Shown: one piece after another, positions 31,323 to 43,522 of the stretch
Layout of the letters: each line of letters opens with the position of its first letter
Position numbering within the stretch: the first letter of the stretch is position 1
Source of the DNA: Sequoia sempervirens
Taxonomy: Eukaryota; Streptophyta; Pinopsida; Cupressales; Cupressaceae
Assembly (NCBI GenBank): GCA_007258455.2
Contig: VDFB02254929.1
Coordinates: forward strand, 310,001-374,000
Reading direction: 5' to 3'
DNA: 64,000 nucleotides
Position numbers and translations under genes: made by a program
The notes under the pieces: generated by a model
What the model was told of the DNA's origin: nothing
The model's database searches: none
The model's input: the letters and a program-made list of their open reading frames with translations, nothing else

Positions 31323-34300
31323 TCAGTCTTCCAGAAGGTCATCATCCAAAAGTGCGTTTCCATTCTCCTTCTCGTTGATTGCAAAATCAATGAACCTGGC
31401 GAGCACAGCCTCAACCTCCTGAATTGAGATTGGCGGAATGTGATCAAGCTGAAACTCCAATACTGTGACCGCTTGCCCATGATGTGTACAAGATTTTCTC
31501 TAGGCAGCCAAGGCATCTTGAGTATTCTGAATAATACTGGAGAAAGTTGAGGTGTTCTCAAAGTCGTTCTGCACAAAAGTCTTCACCTCTGAGAAGAAAG
31601 GTGGCAGCCTACTCCTCAAGCCATCAGTAGTCACCTCATCGGAATTCAGCCTCCTAGCAAAGATGGCCTCCAAGGTGTTCAGGACTCCAATAATGTTCGT
31701 CATAGCCTTCCTGACTCTAACTGAATCTGCTTGTGCTGCATCAAAGAATCCACGTCTTGTGACTACTGAAGAGTACCAGCCAGTAAAATTGTACCTATCA
31801 CCCTCTTGAATCACTCCTCCATCAATCAACATCTGCAAGGGAGTATGCATCAAGGCCTCCAGACGCTGAATAACCTTACACTGATAGACATGAGCATCAC
31901 CCTAGGCTTGATCAACTGCCTCCATCCGTGCCATAGTGCCGGAAGCTTGCTGATAAGCACAAGCAAGATCTTCCATAAACTTTTCTGTGTCGGCACGAAC
32001 ACCTGCAACCCATTTATCTGCCTCCTGTGCCATCTTTTTCAAGTCCTCCAAGCCACTAATTGATTCTCTAGATAACTCGACTAGAAGCTCAATCGCCGGA
32101 ATCTCCTGCCCACTAGGACGTGACAAATGCTGCATGTAGCCAATCAAAGTCTTATGCTCCTTCTTCAATTTCTTGTACTTGCCTTCAGTCTTGAGCAATC
32201 TGTCCTTAAGCGCCTGATAGGAGTTATGACACTCCTCAACTATCTGTGCTCTTGTGGGGCGACCTAACTCCATGGTAGTGATCATATAATTTTCCGGCAT
32301 TGCCTCATCTCGATCACAATCAACTCTTGGCACAGCCATGTGAAGGGTGCGAGAGCCATCCTCATCTGTTGAAATCTTTGAAAATTTCTTACCTCTCTTC
32401 TTAGTTGGAGGTGCGCTGATCCGACTCAAAAATTCCTCCATTTCTATCGCTGGATCAACCTCTTCACTGGGGCTCCTTCTCATTCTATCTCTGAGCCAAT
32501 CAGGTACTACTTGCTGTATAACAAACGGTTGCTCATCTTTTTCTTCTTCCTCACGGACTTCTTCTCTAACTTCATTCTGGCGAGGCTCATTGGCCTCTAT
32601 GGGCTGAGTATCTCCTAAAACTGCATCATCCTCTAGAGCCGCCTCAAGCTCACACTGGAAGTGTGTATCAGTAGCAGTTTCCTCATCTTCTTCCTGTTGA
32701 TTATCTCTAGTGGGTGTGTTGACACTCTGGCCAACTGATTCTCTTCGTGGTGGCTGATTTTCCTCATGTAATTCCTGATTCAATACATTTCTCTGATCAA
32801 CAAATAGTGAAACCTCCTGTATGCTTGGAGAACTTGTCTCCAATGGCGTAGGTGACTCTACCACAATTCTTGGAGGCTTCGGCTGAACTGGCTCTTTCCT
32901 TCGAGATTCTAGACCTCAAGTAACCTGTTTCTTCTTGGAAGTAGTGGGCGTCCTGTGATCTCCCATCAAATTGTAAGTCAAAAGAATTGACCTACTCTTC
33001 AATCTGCTCACATGTTTTTCAACCCATGCCCTAGTGAACATCAGTACTGGTATACAAAGTGTGTCCAAATCTACGATCTCCGGCTCCGACCAATCTGGGA
33101 GTGGAAGTGGCGTGTCTCTCACTGCCTCATAATCTGGATGGAGAACGTTCATGTCCTCGTCCACTTGGTTTGGTACTGGAATAATTTCACACTCCTTGAT
33201 CATGCTCAACGGTAGCCTCGAAAACATCCTTTTCCTTACTTCAGCTTCATCCAATGTATTAGCCCAGTAATCCTCAATATTTGCCTTATGCACAAACTCT
33301 TTTGACAGTATCCATCTAATATTCCTGTGAGGATCGTAATACTGCCTGCTGGTGTGATAAGAAAAGTGAAAGAATTGAAGCTCATTCTCAGCTTCCCTGG
33401 CTGCTTGTAGTGAAGGACACATTTCGTTTGAATTTCCCATAATGATCGGGAAGTCAATTCCTCCCTTCTTCTTTCTCTTCTGAATCGTATCATAGGCAAT
33501 GAGTTGCCTAGATATCTTTAACATCAAAATTTTGTTTGTTGGGTACTAGGGCAATCTATACGGGTATGAAGAAAACCCTTGCAGCCTGATGTAAGTAAAT
33601 TTCGGAAACTGAATAAACTAGCACCCATACCTTTCTATTAATTCCTGAGCTTCCTTCGAGATCCTGTGATGGGTTCTTTGTTGAAGTGATCTCGTTATAT
33701 GCATGGTGAAGGCATCATTGACTCGCTTGTAATTAGACGTGCTTGTCAGGTGCAGTTGTGGACAAGCCTCATGGATCTTGAACTGATGAGAGCCCACATC
33801 CAATTGGCTCTTTGTATGATATTCCTCTGTACTTCGTTATACGAGCCAACATGTAGACGATATATGAGCCCATGTAAAATGTTTTTGTCCTCAAGCTCTG
33901 GAGCTGCTCATGCAAATTGTCACTAATCATCACCGCCTAGTTGATATGCTCTTTGCCTTCTAGCACGAGGTTGATATAATAGAACATCCATGGCTCAAAG
34001 ATAAATGCTTGAGGGAAGCCTCCAACCCTGCTGAGCATCATGATCAGGTCACAATACTCCTGCTTCAAATCATCTGATATTATCTGCTTTGGCAACTTCG
34101 TGCGAGAGGGCTTGGGCTTGTTCATCCAGCGAGCATTGATCATATTAGCACATCTCTCGAATGTTGAAGCATACATTCGCTCAACACGCTCTCTTGTCTT
34201 GTAAATCATCCTCTCGTGTGATGGGATTCCAAATGCTTCGCCAATAGCTACAGGCGTGAGGTTGGTGAACAATCTACCATCAGGTGAGACAATAGACCTG

Positions 34301-34641
34301 TGATCAAGATCGTAGCAGTTAGCACACTCCATCATCAGCTCTGGACACTGAATTGCTGGCGGAAAACCAACAGCTGCATACAATCCACTTCGAACGATAC
34401 TGTGCGAAGTGACTGAAGGACGATGGCTGCCAACTCCCATCATTCGACTTTTGAAAGCCTCCATGTTGAAAGAACCCAAATTTGTGTCAACCAGCTTGCC
34501 CAACTTCGAAGAGAATTTCGACTCTGGTAGGAATGACTTGCTTAGCTTCTTAATAACAACCTGCCTGGATGCAACATTATTATCTCTGCCAGTTGCTCTT
34601 ACTTCAGCCATCTTGCAAAAACAACAAATAGTCCTCAACAT
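31323..34641 (-). pseudogene. Conserved U3 ORF of element 2 (about 1,106 codons)
   Basis: Starts at ATG 34641 or 34611 and ends at TGA 31323-31325. The first part (to 33937) is in one phase. After a single frameshift near 33830 the rest (33803 to 31323) is in another. Stops: TAG at 33937, 33618, 31902 and 31500, one more near 33560, and TGA near 32915. Order: N-terminal block (AVGFPPAIQCPELMMEC, PDGRLFTNLTPVAIGEAFGI, a FIFEPWMFYYINLVLEG helix), a VNDAFTMHITRSLQ segment, an FDVKDI-to-WANTLDEAEVRKR segment, an acidic linker, a charged coiled-coil-like stretch (around 32220-32100) and a C-terminal IPPISIQEVEAVLARFIDF motif. All are shared with element 1. No enzyme domain is recognised. Confidence 0.75.
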
Positions 34642-35829
34642 GTTAACTTAGAAAAATAAAATAGCATTGGGGCTGCCAGTCGACTTTTGAAAAAATGAGG
34701 AGCTTCAGCATGCAATTCTAACTTCAAACCTCAACACTTCTTTAGCAACTTCGAACTTAGAAAGACTTAGAAAGTTTCCCAAGCGAGCCTCAACAACTTC
34801 ACTACTTAGAGAAAATCGGCCAATTTTACTTCAACCACTTCTCAGCACTTAGACTTCTTCAAATTCGCACTCTTCAAAGTTCAGCTTCAACAATCCTCCT
34901 TCTACTTCAAATCGAACTTCTTCAATACTCCGCTATTCACTTGCACTGCAATCTTTACTTCAGAGCTCAAGTTGTACTTCTTCAGCTGATGGAGAAAAAT
35001 GAATAAACTTCACAGCTCAAATAGCTGAGTCGAATTCTAGAAGGAGCTATCTTTAGCCAGTTTATTAAATTTCCACTACTCCTCTGCAGGAATTCGAATT
35101 TCCCTCCTCTGGCAGCTGCAACACTTGTCATCCGGCGTCAGGAATATTTGACCTTCTAGAATTTCCAAAAGATTCACTTCACTGGTCAAGGCGTACTTAG
35201 CATTTTTAAATCATTTTTTTAACTTCAACTGCATCTTTAAGAAATTCACTCCACTAGCCGAGGTCTGACACTTGATTTTATCCATTTCTGGCTCGAGAAA
35301 ATTCACCTTCATGAACAATTTTGATCAAAATCATCTAGTCGATCAACTTCAAATTCATCCTCTAAGGCATTTTATTTCAACAACACATTTTGTTCCTTTT
35401 GCCTTAGAAATTTTTTAAATTTTCCTTAGGAAAATTCATTATTCAAGTGCCGATCAAAATTTTCAACTCGCAATCCTTGGTGAGTTGTGGAAGACTTTAA
35501 AATCCATTCCTTGTCGAAGATGTTCGATACTCAGAAGAAAATTCTCTTTAGAAAGCGTCAAATCCATGGGTCTACAAACGAAGGGGTACATTTATTTTTT
35601 GAATTTTAAACCTAAGAAAAATATTTTTCCAGCAAATTTATTTCCATTCTTCATCTCTGGGCAAATTTTCTTGATTGACTTTGAAAATTTTCATCATCTT
35701 CGTGAAGTTGGCACCTTCTGACTCATCCATTGCCAATTTGATTCATGCCTTAGAAAATTTCACCACCTTATAGGCCTGGGCATATTTTCTAGAAAGGTGA
35801 AATTTTGTGCCTTAGAAAAAAATTCAAAT

Positions 35830-36780
35830 AATATCACTAGCATGGGCGCATTTAGGCATCAAGGAGGAATTTGAATTTTTGTCTTAGAAATTTTTTCTCC
35901 ATTCATCTTCAGTCCTGGCACATTTCACCTTGCACCTTGGCGCATATAGCATGTTGAGAGGGAATTTTCACTTAGCACGTCCTGCCTTCACCCTAGACGT
36001 GGGCGCATTTAGGCTATGGTGAAGGATTTAACCATGCCTTAGCAATTTTTTTACTCATCTTCACCTTGTTTGACATCAACGCCCTAGTAACCTTTTCCAT
36101 TTTTACCTTCACTTGGGCGCATTCAAAGGGGTAAGGTGGAAGTCAACTATTTTTGTCCTTTTCCTAGCCCATTTGGGCGCATTTGGCATGTGCTGGAGGA
36201 TTTACCTTGAACACCTTAAGACTTCTTCATCATCTTTCCTAGCATGGGCGCATTTTGAGACATGAGGTGGACTTATCTCCATGCCTTGTCCTTCCTTTAC
36301 CTTCATCTTGAAGTGGGCACATTTGGGGGTAGGAGGTGGACTTATCTTCATGCCTTAGAAAATTTTATGGCTTCCTCCTTCCTTGGGCGCATTTTGATGG
36401 TGGAGGTGGACTTAAGTCCAACACTTAAACCTTTTCATCATCCTCTTGTGAAGTGGGCTCATTTTCAGGGGTCTGCAGGATGAACTCAATGCCTTAGAAT
36501 TTTCTTATCATCTTCTTTCTCCTTGGGCGCATTTGAGGTAGTGAGCAAGATGAACCCAACACTTAGATATTTTTCCATCACCTGCTTGAGCTGAGGGCAC
36601 ATTTAAGGGGTCCTGCAGGGCTTAACTCCAGACTTAAACCTTTTCAACCTTCTGCCAGTCATTTTGGGTGCATTTGAGGGGGTGAGCAGGATGAGATTCA
36701 GACTTAGAAGAATTTTAGCCTCCTACTAGCTTGAGGGCGCATTTTGATGTATGAGCAGGATGAACTCCAGACTTAGGCGT
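35830..36780 (-). repeat. Regular ~70-bp array with GGGCGCATTT core in U3-ORF element 2
   Basis: Plus-strand cores GGGCGCATTT or one-base variants recur near 35845, 36000, 36113, 36174, 36246, 36313, 36385, 36453, 36523, 36595, 36665 and 36735. From 36174 the period is 67-72 bases. Units share a G(G/A)AGGTGGACTTA or GAGCAGGATGAACTC word and a CTTAGAATTTT or ACTTAGA word. Older irregular units lie to the left. Confidence 0.8.
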
Positions 36781-38213
36781 TTTTTCCTCATCTTCACCAG
36801 CTAGCTCAATACTTACTATATATAGTAAGTTCCAGGTTTTCCCTCTTCTGAAGATCGGATCGATTTGAAATTTTAACCACAGGATCCTTATGACCTAATT
36901 AATCTGTTTACACTGCCGTCTCGAGCTGACCTGCTATTTATAGCTTGTTTCTGAAGGTGGTTTACTATTTATAGCAACTGCCTGATTTTGATACTTCCCC
37001 AACTCCGTTTGACTTGAAATTTGAATGCTGTGACCCTCATCGGTAGACTTGCCCGTTCACACTAGCACCTGTTGCTGATTTACTATTTTTAGCCTGTTTC
37101 AGGAACGCCTTATTATAAATAGTAAGTGCTCCGATTGCCTTCAAATTTTACCGGTGGATAGCTTGAAAGATACTGATTGCAGTGGGATACACCGGTTTTC
37201 GGAAATTCTGGCATTTTACCCCTCATTTTGGGTCTCGAAGCTGGAAACCCTAATTTGACTTGCATGTTCATCAAATGACCTCCGTTTAACTTCGTTTCTG
37301 TTGCACTTCGCCCTGTTTGTGATGCTGAGGTGTTGGGCAGCTGTTGGAATGGTCCTGCTAAAAATAGTAAGTCTCTGAAAATTGATCATCTCGCCTTGCA
37401 TGTCACATCATTGCGTAGCTCTTGAAAAACCCATAAAGAATCACTTGACATGCGCTGAAAACTCTGACATGCAAACCTTAAAAATAGCCTCTGAAGACGG
37501 CTCCTGAAAAAGTCATGATTCTGGTTTGCATGTTATACCGTTGCGAAGCCGTCAAAAAACCCACAAGGAATGTTCAGAAATGCAAAGAAAATTTCAACAT
37601 GCCAACCCTAAAAATAGCCCCTGAAGGCTGAATACTAAAAGTCATCATCTCATTTTGCATGTTATATCACTGCGTAGGTCTCAGAAAACCCAGAAAGAAT
37701 CTCCAGACATGCATTGAAGAACTTTGCATATAAACCCTAAAATTTGCTCCTGAAGGTGAACATGCTAAAAATAGAAAGTTGTCTATTTTAGCTCAAAATT
37801 TGCAAACGAGCAGCTTGACATGTTCTGGATGCAGTGTAACGATCGGAGCTTCAGTAGTGCTGAGAGAATGCCCCAAATTGAACACTTACTAAAAATAGTA
37901 AGCTGTTGGAATTTGATGAAACTTAACTGAGAACTTGTTGGAAGCATACTGACTGCAACGTGAGGCTCAAATTCCAATTTATTCACTCGCTTTTGACTTC
38001 AAATTGACCAGAAAAGTACAAACCCTAAATCTTAGACTTAGCCAAAATTTCATGTCTAAGCTCAATGACAAGCACATCCCCGGAAAGCAGATAGCAGAAA
38101 AGAGATAGAAAGAGAGAGAGACAAAACCAAAGCCAAAAGACCAGAATGGAGCAAAAAACATAGGGGGTCCCCATTTAGAATGGGGTGATGTGTGAAAAGG
38201 TCACAACAGGTAC

Positions 38214-38421
38214 CTGGTTTAGTAGCATTTACAAGTGTATGAAGCTGTAACTAGAAAAGGCTAATCTTGATTGGAGTCTTTCATAAGTAGCTACTGAAAG
38301 CTATTGAAAAGTTGCTAGCAGAGTATCATTTTAAAATTTTGTCACCAGTTGTAGGGTGTCATTGAGCTAACAATTGCCAACTACAATGGTTTGCCTGAGT
38401 GAGGGACGACTCGTTATTGAC
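38214..38421. other. Host DNA between element 2 and the peroxidase fragment
   Basis: Short host-like sequence with no gene recognised. It may be the decayed 5' part of the peroxidase locus. Confidence 0.35.
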
Positions 38422-38729
38422 TTCTATTAGAGTAGCTGCCCATCTGCCAAGGACACAGTGAAGACAATTGTGGAAACACACTTGTCATAGGATTGAACCC
38501 TTGCAGCTGGTCTACTCAGGATGCATTTAACGACTGCTTCGTGCAAGGTTGCGATGAATTAGTGTTGATCAACTCTACGGCCAACAATATTATAGAGAAA
38601 GCGGCCTTACCAAATTTGACTCTTCATCGGTTTGATGTTATTGATGGTGTGAAGGCAAAGATAGAGAAGAAATGTTCAGGAGTGGTTGCTTGTGCTGATA
38701 TCCTCGCTCTTACAAGGAGAGATGCCATT
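38422..38729 (+). pseudogene. Class III plant peroxidase exon fragment
   Basis: Peroxidase words appear in order: SCPSAKDTVKTIVETH, an AAGLLRMH segment, NDCFVQGCDE (usually HDCFVxGCDA), EKAALPNLTLHRFDVIDGVK, and CSGVVACADILALTRRDAI. A one-base deletion before NDCF shifts frame, a TAG lies just before SCPS, and another stop precedes the AAGLL segment. The distal catalytic His is Asn. At 38730 GTATGAG follows RDAI, where these genes have an intron donor. Members are secreted haem enzymes of the cell wall. This copy cannot work. The ORF start at 38493 is not a real start. Confidence 0.8.
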
Positions 38730-39605
38730 GTATGAGTTTGTGGGCGGTTTAAAGCAGTTGTGTTTGACTCGAATTGAGACAAATTTCTATTTAATGCCTA
38801 GCATATTTTGTGGTGATGGTTTTAGGTGATGGCTATAGGTTTTTGTGATTGGAATATCCCTGATGTCTCTATTGTTAGTGATGGCTTTAGATATCGGTGT
38901 ATAGGAAGGCTAAAAAATTATGAAGTCTTTCCTTTTTCTGTGATGGCTTTTGTATTTATTGCTGATTACCTTGTTGAAGTCGGCTTGATAAATTCAAATA
39001 TCTCTGTTGAATATGATGAGGGGCAGCTTCACCTTGATCGAGCAATGAATTTGTTTCCTACGACGTCTCTATTTTTGGCTGACGACTTCCTATTCTTATG
39101 CGACTATGCTATACACCTCAGATGTGTCTTTCTTTAGCGATGGCTTCATATTTTTATTTTATGAGGTGGCTTTTGTATTGGTGACGGCTTCAGAATGTTA
39201 GACTTTATTGGCCTTGTACGTCCATTGTGAAATCAATCTTTTAATGCAAAAATAATTCTTAAGCCATTTTTGTTATGGTATGGAAGTCGTGAAACGTAAT
39301 TATGATCGCAAAAATTCGTCTTTTGCTGTATTCTTAATGGTAACGTTTTGCACTTATGCTAAGTCGATGTTCATGTGGGAGATGTGCTTATTCAAATGCT
39401 ATCACTATCATACGGGCTGTATATTGTGTGAGCTGCGAGAGTTAATCTGAGCCTCTTTGTGGAGTCTCAAGTATTGAAAGTTTTGATATTCATGAATAGA
39501 TGGTGTGCTATATCAATGTGTTCGCGGGTGATGCAATTCCAAGGTCTAGACAAAATATGGGGATCAATGCGCAGTGAATGAAGAATGGTTGATGTTACCA
39601 TATTA
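38730..39605. other. Host DNA with dispersed GTGATGGCTTTAG words
   Basis: Possible intron of the broken peroxidase. A GTGATGGCTTTAG-like word recurs about six times between 38815 and 39190, giving an accidental open frame at 38826-39137. No further peroxidase exon was found before element G2 at 39611. Confidence 0.4.
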
Positions 39606-39610
39606 CTTCT

Positions 39611-40567
39611 TGTTGGCATTTCAATTAGCACCTCTGGTATGTGAATTAGAAATAGACAACTATGCACAACTGCTCTTCAAATTAGGAGGGGAAGCTCCCT
39701 CAACCCGATGTTGCTTAAAGAAAGTAAACTAAAACTAATTGCCAATCTTTTTGTTCAGCTAAGAGCACAAGGTTATAAAACTCTAGCGCTCTAGCTGAGA
39801 TTTTCTCTTTCTAAACTTCAACTACGACTAAGCCTACTCTACTGACGCTTTTAACAACTCAAGTAAATTCAGAGCTTGAGAGTTAAAAGTAAACAGGGAA
39901 TTGATTCTTTGACACAAAACTCACATAAACTCACTCCCAACTCACACTTTAAGACTCATTGTACTTTAGATGCAAGCTGAAATAAAGATTATATAAGTGA
40001 AACACATAAAACGAAAACCTGAGACAGTAGATCAAAGCAACAAAGCAGGCATAAGATTTCCTTTTCTCAAATTTCAAATAACAAAGATTACACTTTTGGG
40101 ACAGCAGGATTGAAGCAATAATAGGCTTATAGTTTAGCGATAAACCATAATACATTGACACAAGTAACACATAAATTGAACAATATCTTGCAGCAAAGAT
40201 AGGCATACAAGCTTACTCTTACACTAAGTGAACTAACACTGAATAACAACGTGCAAGAAAAAATAGGCTTAGCAATTTGCTATCACAATAACTATTAAAG
40301 AAAAATGGGCAAGGCTGCCCTTATTTATACACAAGTAGAGGAGTAGGGAACCCTAAAATCTTCTTGCTTTTACAACAAGACTTGCCAACATGCAAGCTTT
40401 ATTTCTAAAACTAAAACAAGATAACCATCTATCAACCTATGAAAGCAAAAAACAGGGAAAGCGCCAACTATTACAACTTGATTCTTTCTCTTTCACAAGG
40501 AATGGATAATAACGAGACAAGAATAGAAAGAAAGCTCAGAGAAAGCGTTGAGTTAATTGCTGCTTTT
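39611..40567 (-). repeat. G2 3' LTR, distal part (R-U5)
   Basis: Aligns with 62809-63768 over its length. It starts (plus view) TGTTGGCATTTCAATT and carries a minus-strand TATAAATA at 40329-40322, matching that at 63532-63525. It ends at the CTTTT target (40563-40567) of Copia B. Confidence 0.85.
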
Positions 40568-42094
40568 TGTTAAAAGGCGTAGGACAACTGAGGGGGGGGG
40601 GGATGAATCAGTTGTCACAAAAATTCGAACTTAAAACTTCAACACTTATCAATTCCATAACCACACTATTTTGTTATTATGTATGGACATGAAACACAAA
40701 TAACAGAAAGTAAAATCAACACAATGAACACCAGATTTTTACGTGGAAAACCCAATGAGGGAAAAACCACGGTGAGGATTAACTCACAATATAAAGAGAT
40801 AGTAAAACCGATTACAAAGGTTCATTGCCAAGAAGAGGACTCACTGTCCAAATACAAAGGCTCACTGCCTACAGAAAGGACTCACTGTCCAACAGGGAGG
40901 CTCACTACCTACTGATACAAAAGAGAACAAAAGATCCACCACAACAATTTACACACATCCGGAGCCTTGATTAAAAGATTGCAGAAACCTTCAACTCACT
41001 GCCTTTAGGAATCTACTACAATGAAGTACTGTTGCCTCAACTCACTTTCGCACACTTCTGCTCTTTTGATTTGTGGCTTACTTTGTCACTTTGCATCACC
41101 ATCCAATTCTTCCCAATTCGACTTGCATTTATACCATCTTCAAACTTATAAACTTTCTCCAAGGTCGGCCACATAAGCTTCATTTCATAAGTTCAAATTA
41201 GGTCGGCAACTCAACATTCCCGCGATGGAAATGAATGGGAGTGGACCAATAAAAATACTTAACCAAGACCAAAAATAATGTCTGGTATCAACCACATGCT
41301 TCCTTAATTAAATTTTAATTCTTCAAATGAAGTGTAAACACCAGGTCGGCCAAACCTAATGAAAACAGAAATGAACATTGATGTACACGCTTCCGAACAA
41401 GAAGATAGCACGCGAATGACACAAAATGCTTCATTATGTACGAGAACACATCTTAGGTTCCTTCAGATACATCCACAAGAAGTGAAATGATCTTCGAACA
41501 TCGAACTCCTTCCATCAGTCCATCCAGACTGTGCAAACACATACAACAACACTGAAACTTGACTTCCGAATCACAAACCACAAACTTCTTTGCCCGAACC
41601 AAGAAAACACCATTATAAGACACATTCCAGAACTGCAAGATTTGAAATAGAATAGTGGAGGATTGCGGAGCAGAAACATTTCTCCCAGTCATAGAAAGCA
41701 AACTCTGCCAAAACAATTCACACACCGGTGAACGTAACTTTCACATCCCATCAAACCAGAAGCTACAACTTAGAAGATATCACCACTAGATCACCAAAAG
41801 AAAACCTTTAGATCCGCACAAGCATAGGATCAACACAGGAGAAACGCGAAGCACAAACCGAAGTACGTTCTGAACACATTCATAACTCTGATTTCTCTCT
41901 TTATTAATTTTCTCAAAAGCACTTGGAAACTCATCATTTCAACACACCTGCAACATCATAAAGATAGCTCCATGTACTCACAACATCTCAACAGTTTCTC
42001 AACTATACATGCACAATCTGCAATATACTGAACTGTGTTGACATCAATGGCAACATTAATGACAACACCACCAAACTTGCTCATACTTGCAACA
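40568..42094 (-). repeat. Copia B 3' LTR
   Basis: Plus view runs TGTTAAAAGGCG to ACTTGCAACA and matches 54992-56529 throughout with scattered substitutions. A ten-base G run near 40594 corresponds to a G-rich stretch in the other copy. Confidence 0.92.
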
Positions 42095-42107
42095 ATTTCC
42101 CCTTTTG
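42095..42107 (-). promoter_or_regulatory. Copia B polypurine tract
   Basis: The minus strand reads CAAAAGGGGAAAT directly before the 3' LTR start TGTTGCAAG. Confidence 0.8.
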
Positions 42108-42399
42108 TCATTGATGGCAACATATGACGTGAAAAACCATCAATGACAACATCCTACACAATATTCCGGTAGAACACCTTCTTCCTTTTCTTACTATTTT
42201 TCACATGACTTTCTCTCCCCCTTTGACATCAATGGCAAAGATAAAAAACTCTTATTACCCCCCCTTAGGAGTGCACCCATTCAACTCATATTGCAACAAT
42301 GAAAACCTTTTCTACTCCCGCCGCGGAGTAGACCCATTCATCAGTCCAAATAAATGAAGAATTTGTGAATTCACTGGACTGATGCACCTTCATGTGCAC

Positions 42400-43512
42400 C
42401 TAGTTCGGAGGGCCAATGACCCCCAACCTCTCCCTAAGATACTCAAAAGTATCCTTCGGAAGAGCCTTAGTAAATATATTTGCAATTTGTTCCTTTGTTG
42501 TCACATACTCCAACCTGATTTCATTCTCCAACACTTTTTCTCTTAGGAAATGGTATCTGATAGATATGTGTTTTGTTCTTGAATGCATAACCGAATTATT
42601 TGATATGTTTATAGCACTTGTGTTGTCACAAAAAATAGGAATAGGCTTATCACATATTACTCCAATGTCTTTCAGAATTTGCTTCATCCACAAAACCTGT
42701 CTGCAGCAGGATGCTGCAACAATATATTTCGCCTCTGCAGTGGATAAAGAAACCGAGTCTTGTTTCTTACTCAACCAAGAAACCAATCTTCCACTAAGAA
42801 AGAAAGCACCCCCACTGGTACTCTTCCGGTCATCCACACAGCCAACCCAATTTGCATCGGTATAAGCACTCAAGGTGAAATCAACACCCTTAGGATACCA
42901 TAAGCCATAATCCGGTGTACCTTTAAGATATCTAAATATCCTCTTTACAACTATAACGTGTGCCTCTTTAGGACCTGCTTGAAATTTGGCAATTAAACAT
43001 ACTACATGCATAATATCCGGTTTGGTAGTAGTAAGATACAACAGTCCGCCAATCATAGATCTGTATTTGCTCTGATCAGTTTTAGCAGATTCATCATCTT
43101 TACTCAGCTTACATCCAGTCACCATAGGAGTACTAACCGGTTTGGAATCATCCATTCCAAACTTCTTCAACAACTCTTTCACGTACTTAGATTGTGAAAT
43201 GAATATCCCCTTATCAGTTTGATTCACTTGAAGACCAAGAAATAAATTCAACTCACCAATCATGGACATTTCAAATTGTTTTTGCATTTCTTCAACAAAT
43301 ATCTTACACATGCCTTCATTTCCACCAAAGATGATATCATCAACATATACTACCACTATTAGCATTTTGTTACCTTGCACTTTGAAGTAAAGATTGCTAT
43401 CAACAGAGCCTTTGCTGAATCCTTGCTTTATCAGGTATCTATCCAATCTTGCATACCAAGCTTTGGGAGCTTGCTTCAGTCCATACAATGCCTTCTTCAA
43501 CTTACAAACCAT
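42400..43512 (-). CDS. Copia B reverse transcriptase C-terminal part and RNase H
   Basis: A 370-codon open frame. Early residues carry KLKKALYGLKQAPKAWY and the RT active site YVDDIIFGG (around residue 57). The LGLQVNQTDKGIFISQSKY and RYLKGTPDYGLWY segments follow. RNase H shows DANWVGC, STSGGAFFL, SLSTAEAKY and HFLREKV. It ends at TGA/TAA just outside a FTKALP tail. The N-terminal RT lies at 45654 and beyond, beyond the short-LTR insertion. The enzyme would make cDNA from the element RNA. This part is well preserved. Confidence 0.9.
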   Translation of the reverse strand: MVCKLKKALYGLKQAPKAWYARLDRYLIKQGFSKGSVDSNLYFKVQGNKMLIVVVYVDDIIFGGNEGMCKIFVEEMQKQFEMSMIGELNLFLGLQVNQTDKGIFISQSKYVKELLKKFGMDDSKPVSTPMVTGCKLSKDDESAKTDQSKYRSMIGGLLYLTTTKPDIMHVVCLIAKFQAGPKEAHVIVVKRIFRYLKGTPDYGLWYPKGVDFTLSAYTDANWVGCVDDRKSTSGGAFFLSGRLVSWLSKKQDSVSLSTAEAKYIVAASCCRQVLWMKQILKDIGVICDKPIPIFCDNTSAINISNNSVMHSRTKHISIRYHFLREKVLENEIRLEYVTTKEQIANIFTKALPKDTFEYLRERLGVIGPPN

Positions 43513-43522
43513 ATCCGGTTTG

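Larger units (their letters stand above)
30223..38208 (-). mobile_element. U3-ORF element 2: 7,986-bp unit with TGTTG/CAACA ends
   Basis: The minus strand starts TGTTGTGACC (38208) and ends CACATCAACA (30223), between perfect GGTAC duplications (30218-30222 and 38209-38213). The order matches element 1: CACCCCATT...ATGGGGACCCCC start, a 70-bp repeat array, a roughly 1,106-codon ORF, TATAAAA, AATAAA, the U5 block and the end. No second terminus lies inside. Its 3' end is similar over about 200 bp to that of element 3. It is the best-preserved copy for studying the ORF. Confidence 0.8.

Noticed and set aside
30223..38208. Reading the three U3-ORF elements as DNA transposons with TGTTG / TGTGACC inverted ends
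   Set aside because: Inversion is limited to TGTTG plus a displaced TGTGACC. The units have a TATA box near one end (with a poly(A) signal in elements 1 and 2), a 5-bp target duplication and TG...CA ends, and no transposase-like catalytic motif was seen. A solo LTR explains more.
22809..38208. Elements 3 and 2 as the 3' and 5' LTRs of a single retrotransposon
   Set aside because: Each has its own, different perfect target duplication (TGTAT and GGTAC), and the DNA between them holds host-like sequence, a hAT remnant and another solo LTR rather than gag-pol.
38826..39137. 103-residue frame after the peroxidase fragment
   Set aside because: Produced by repeated GTGATGGCTTTAG words; no similarity to peroxidase exons and no independent support.
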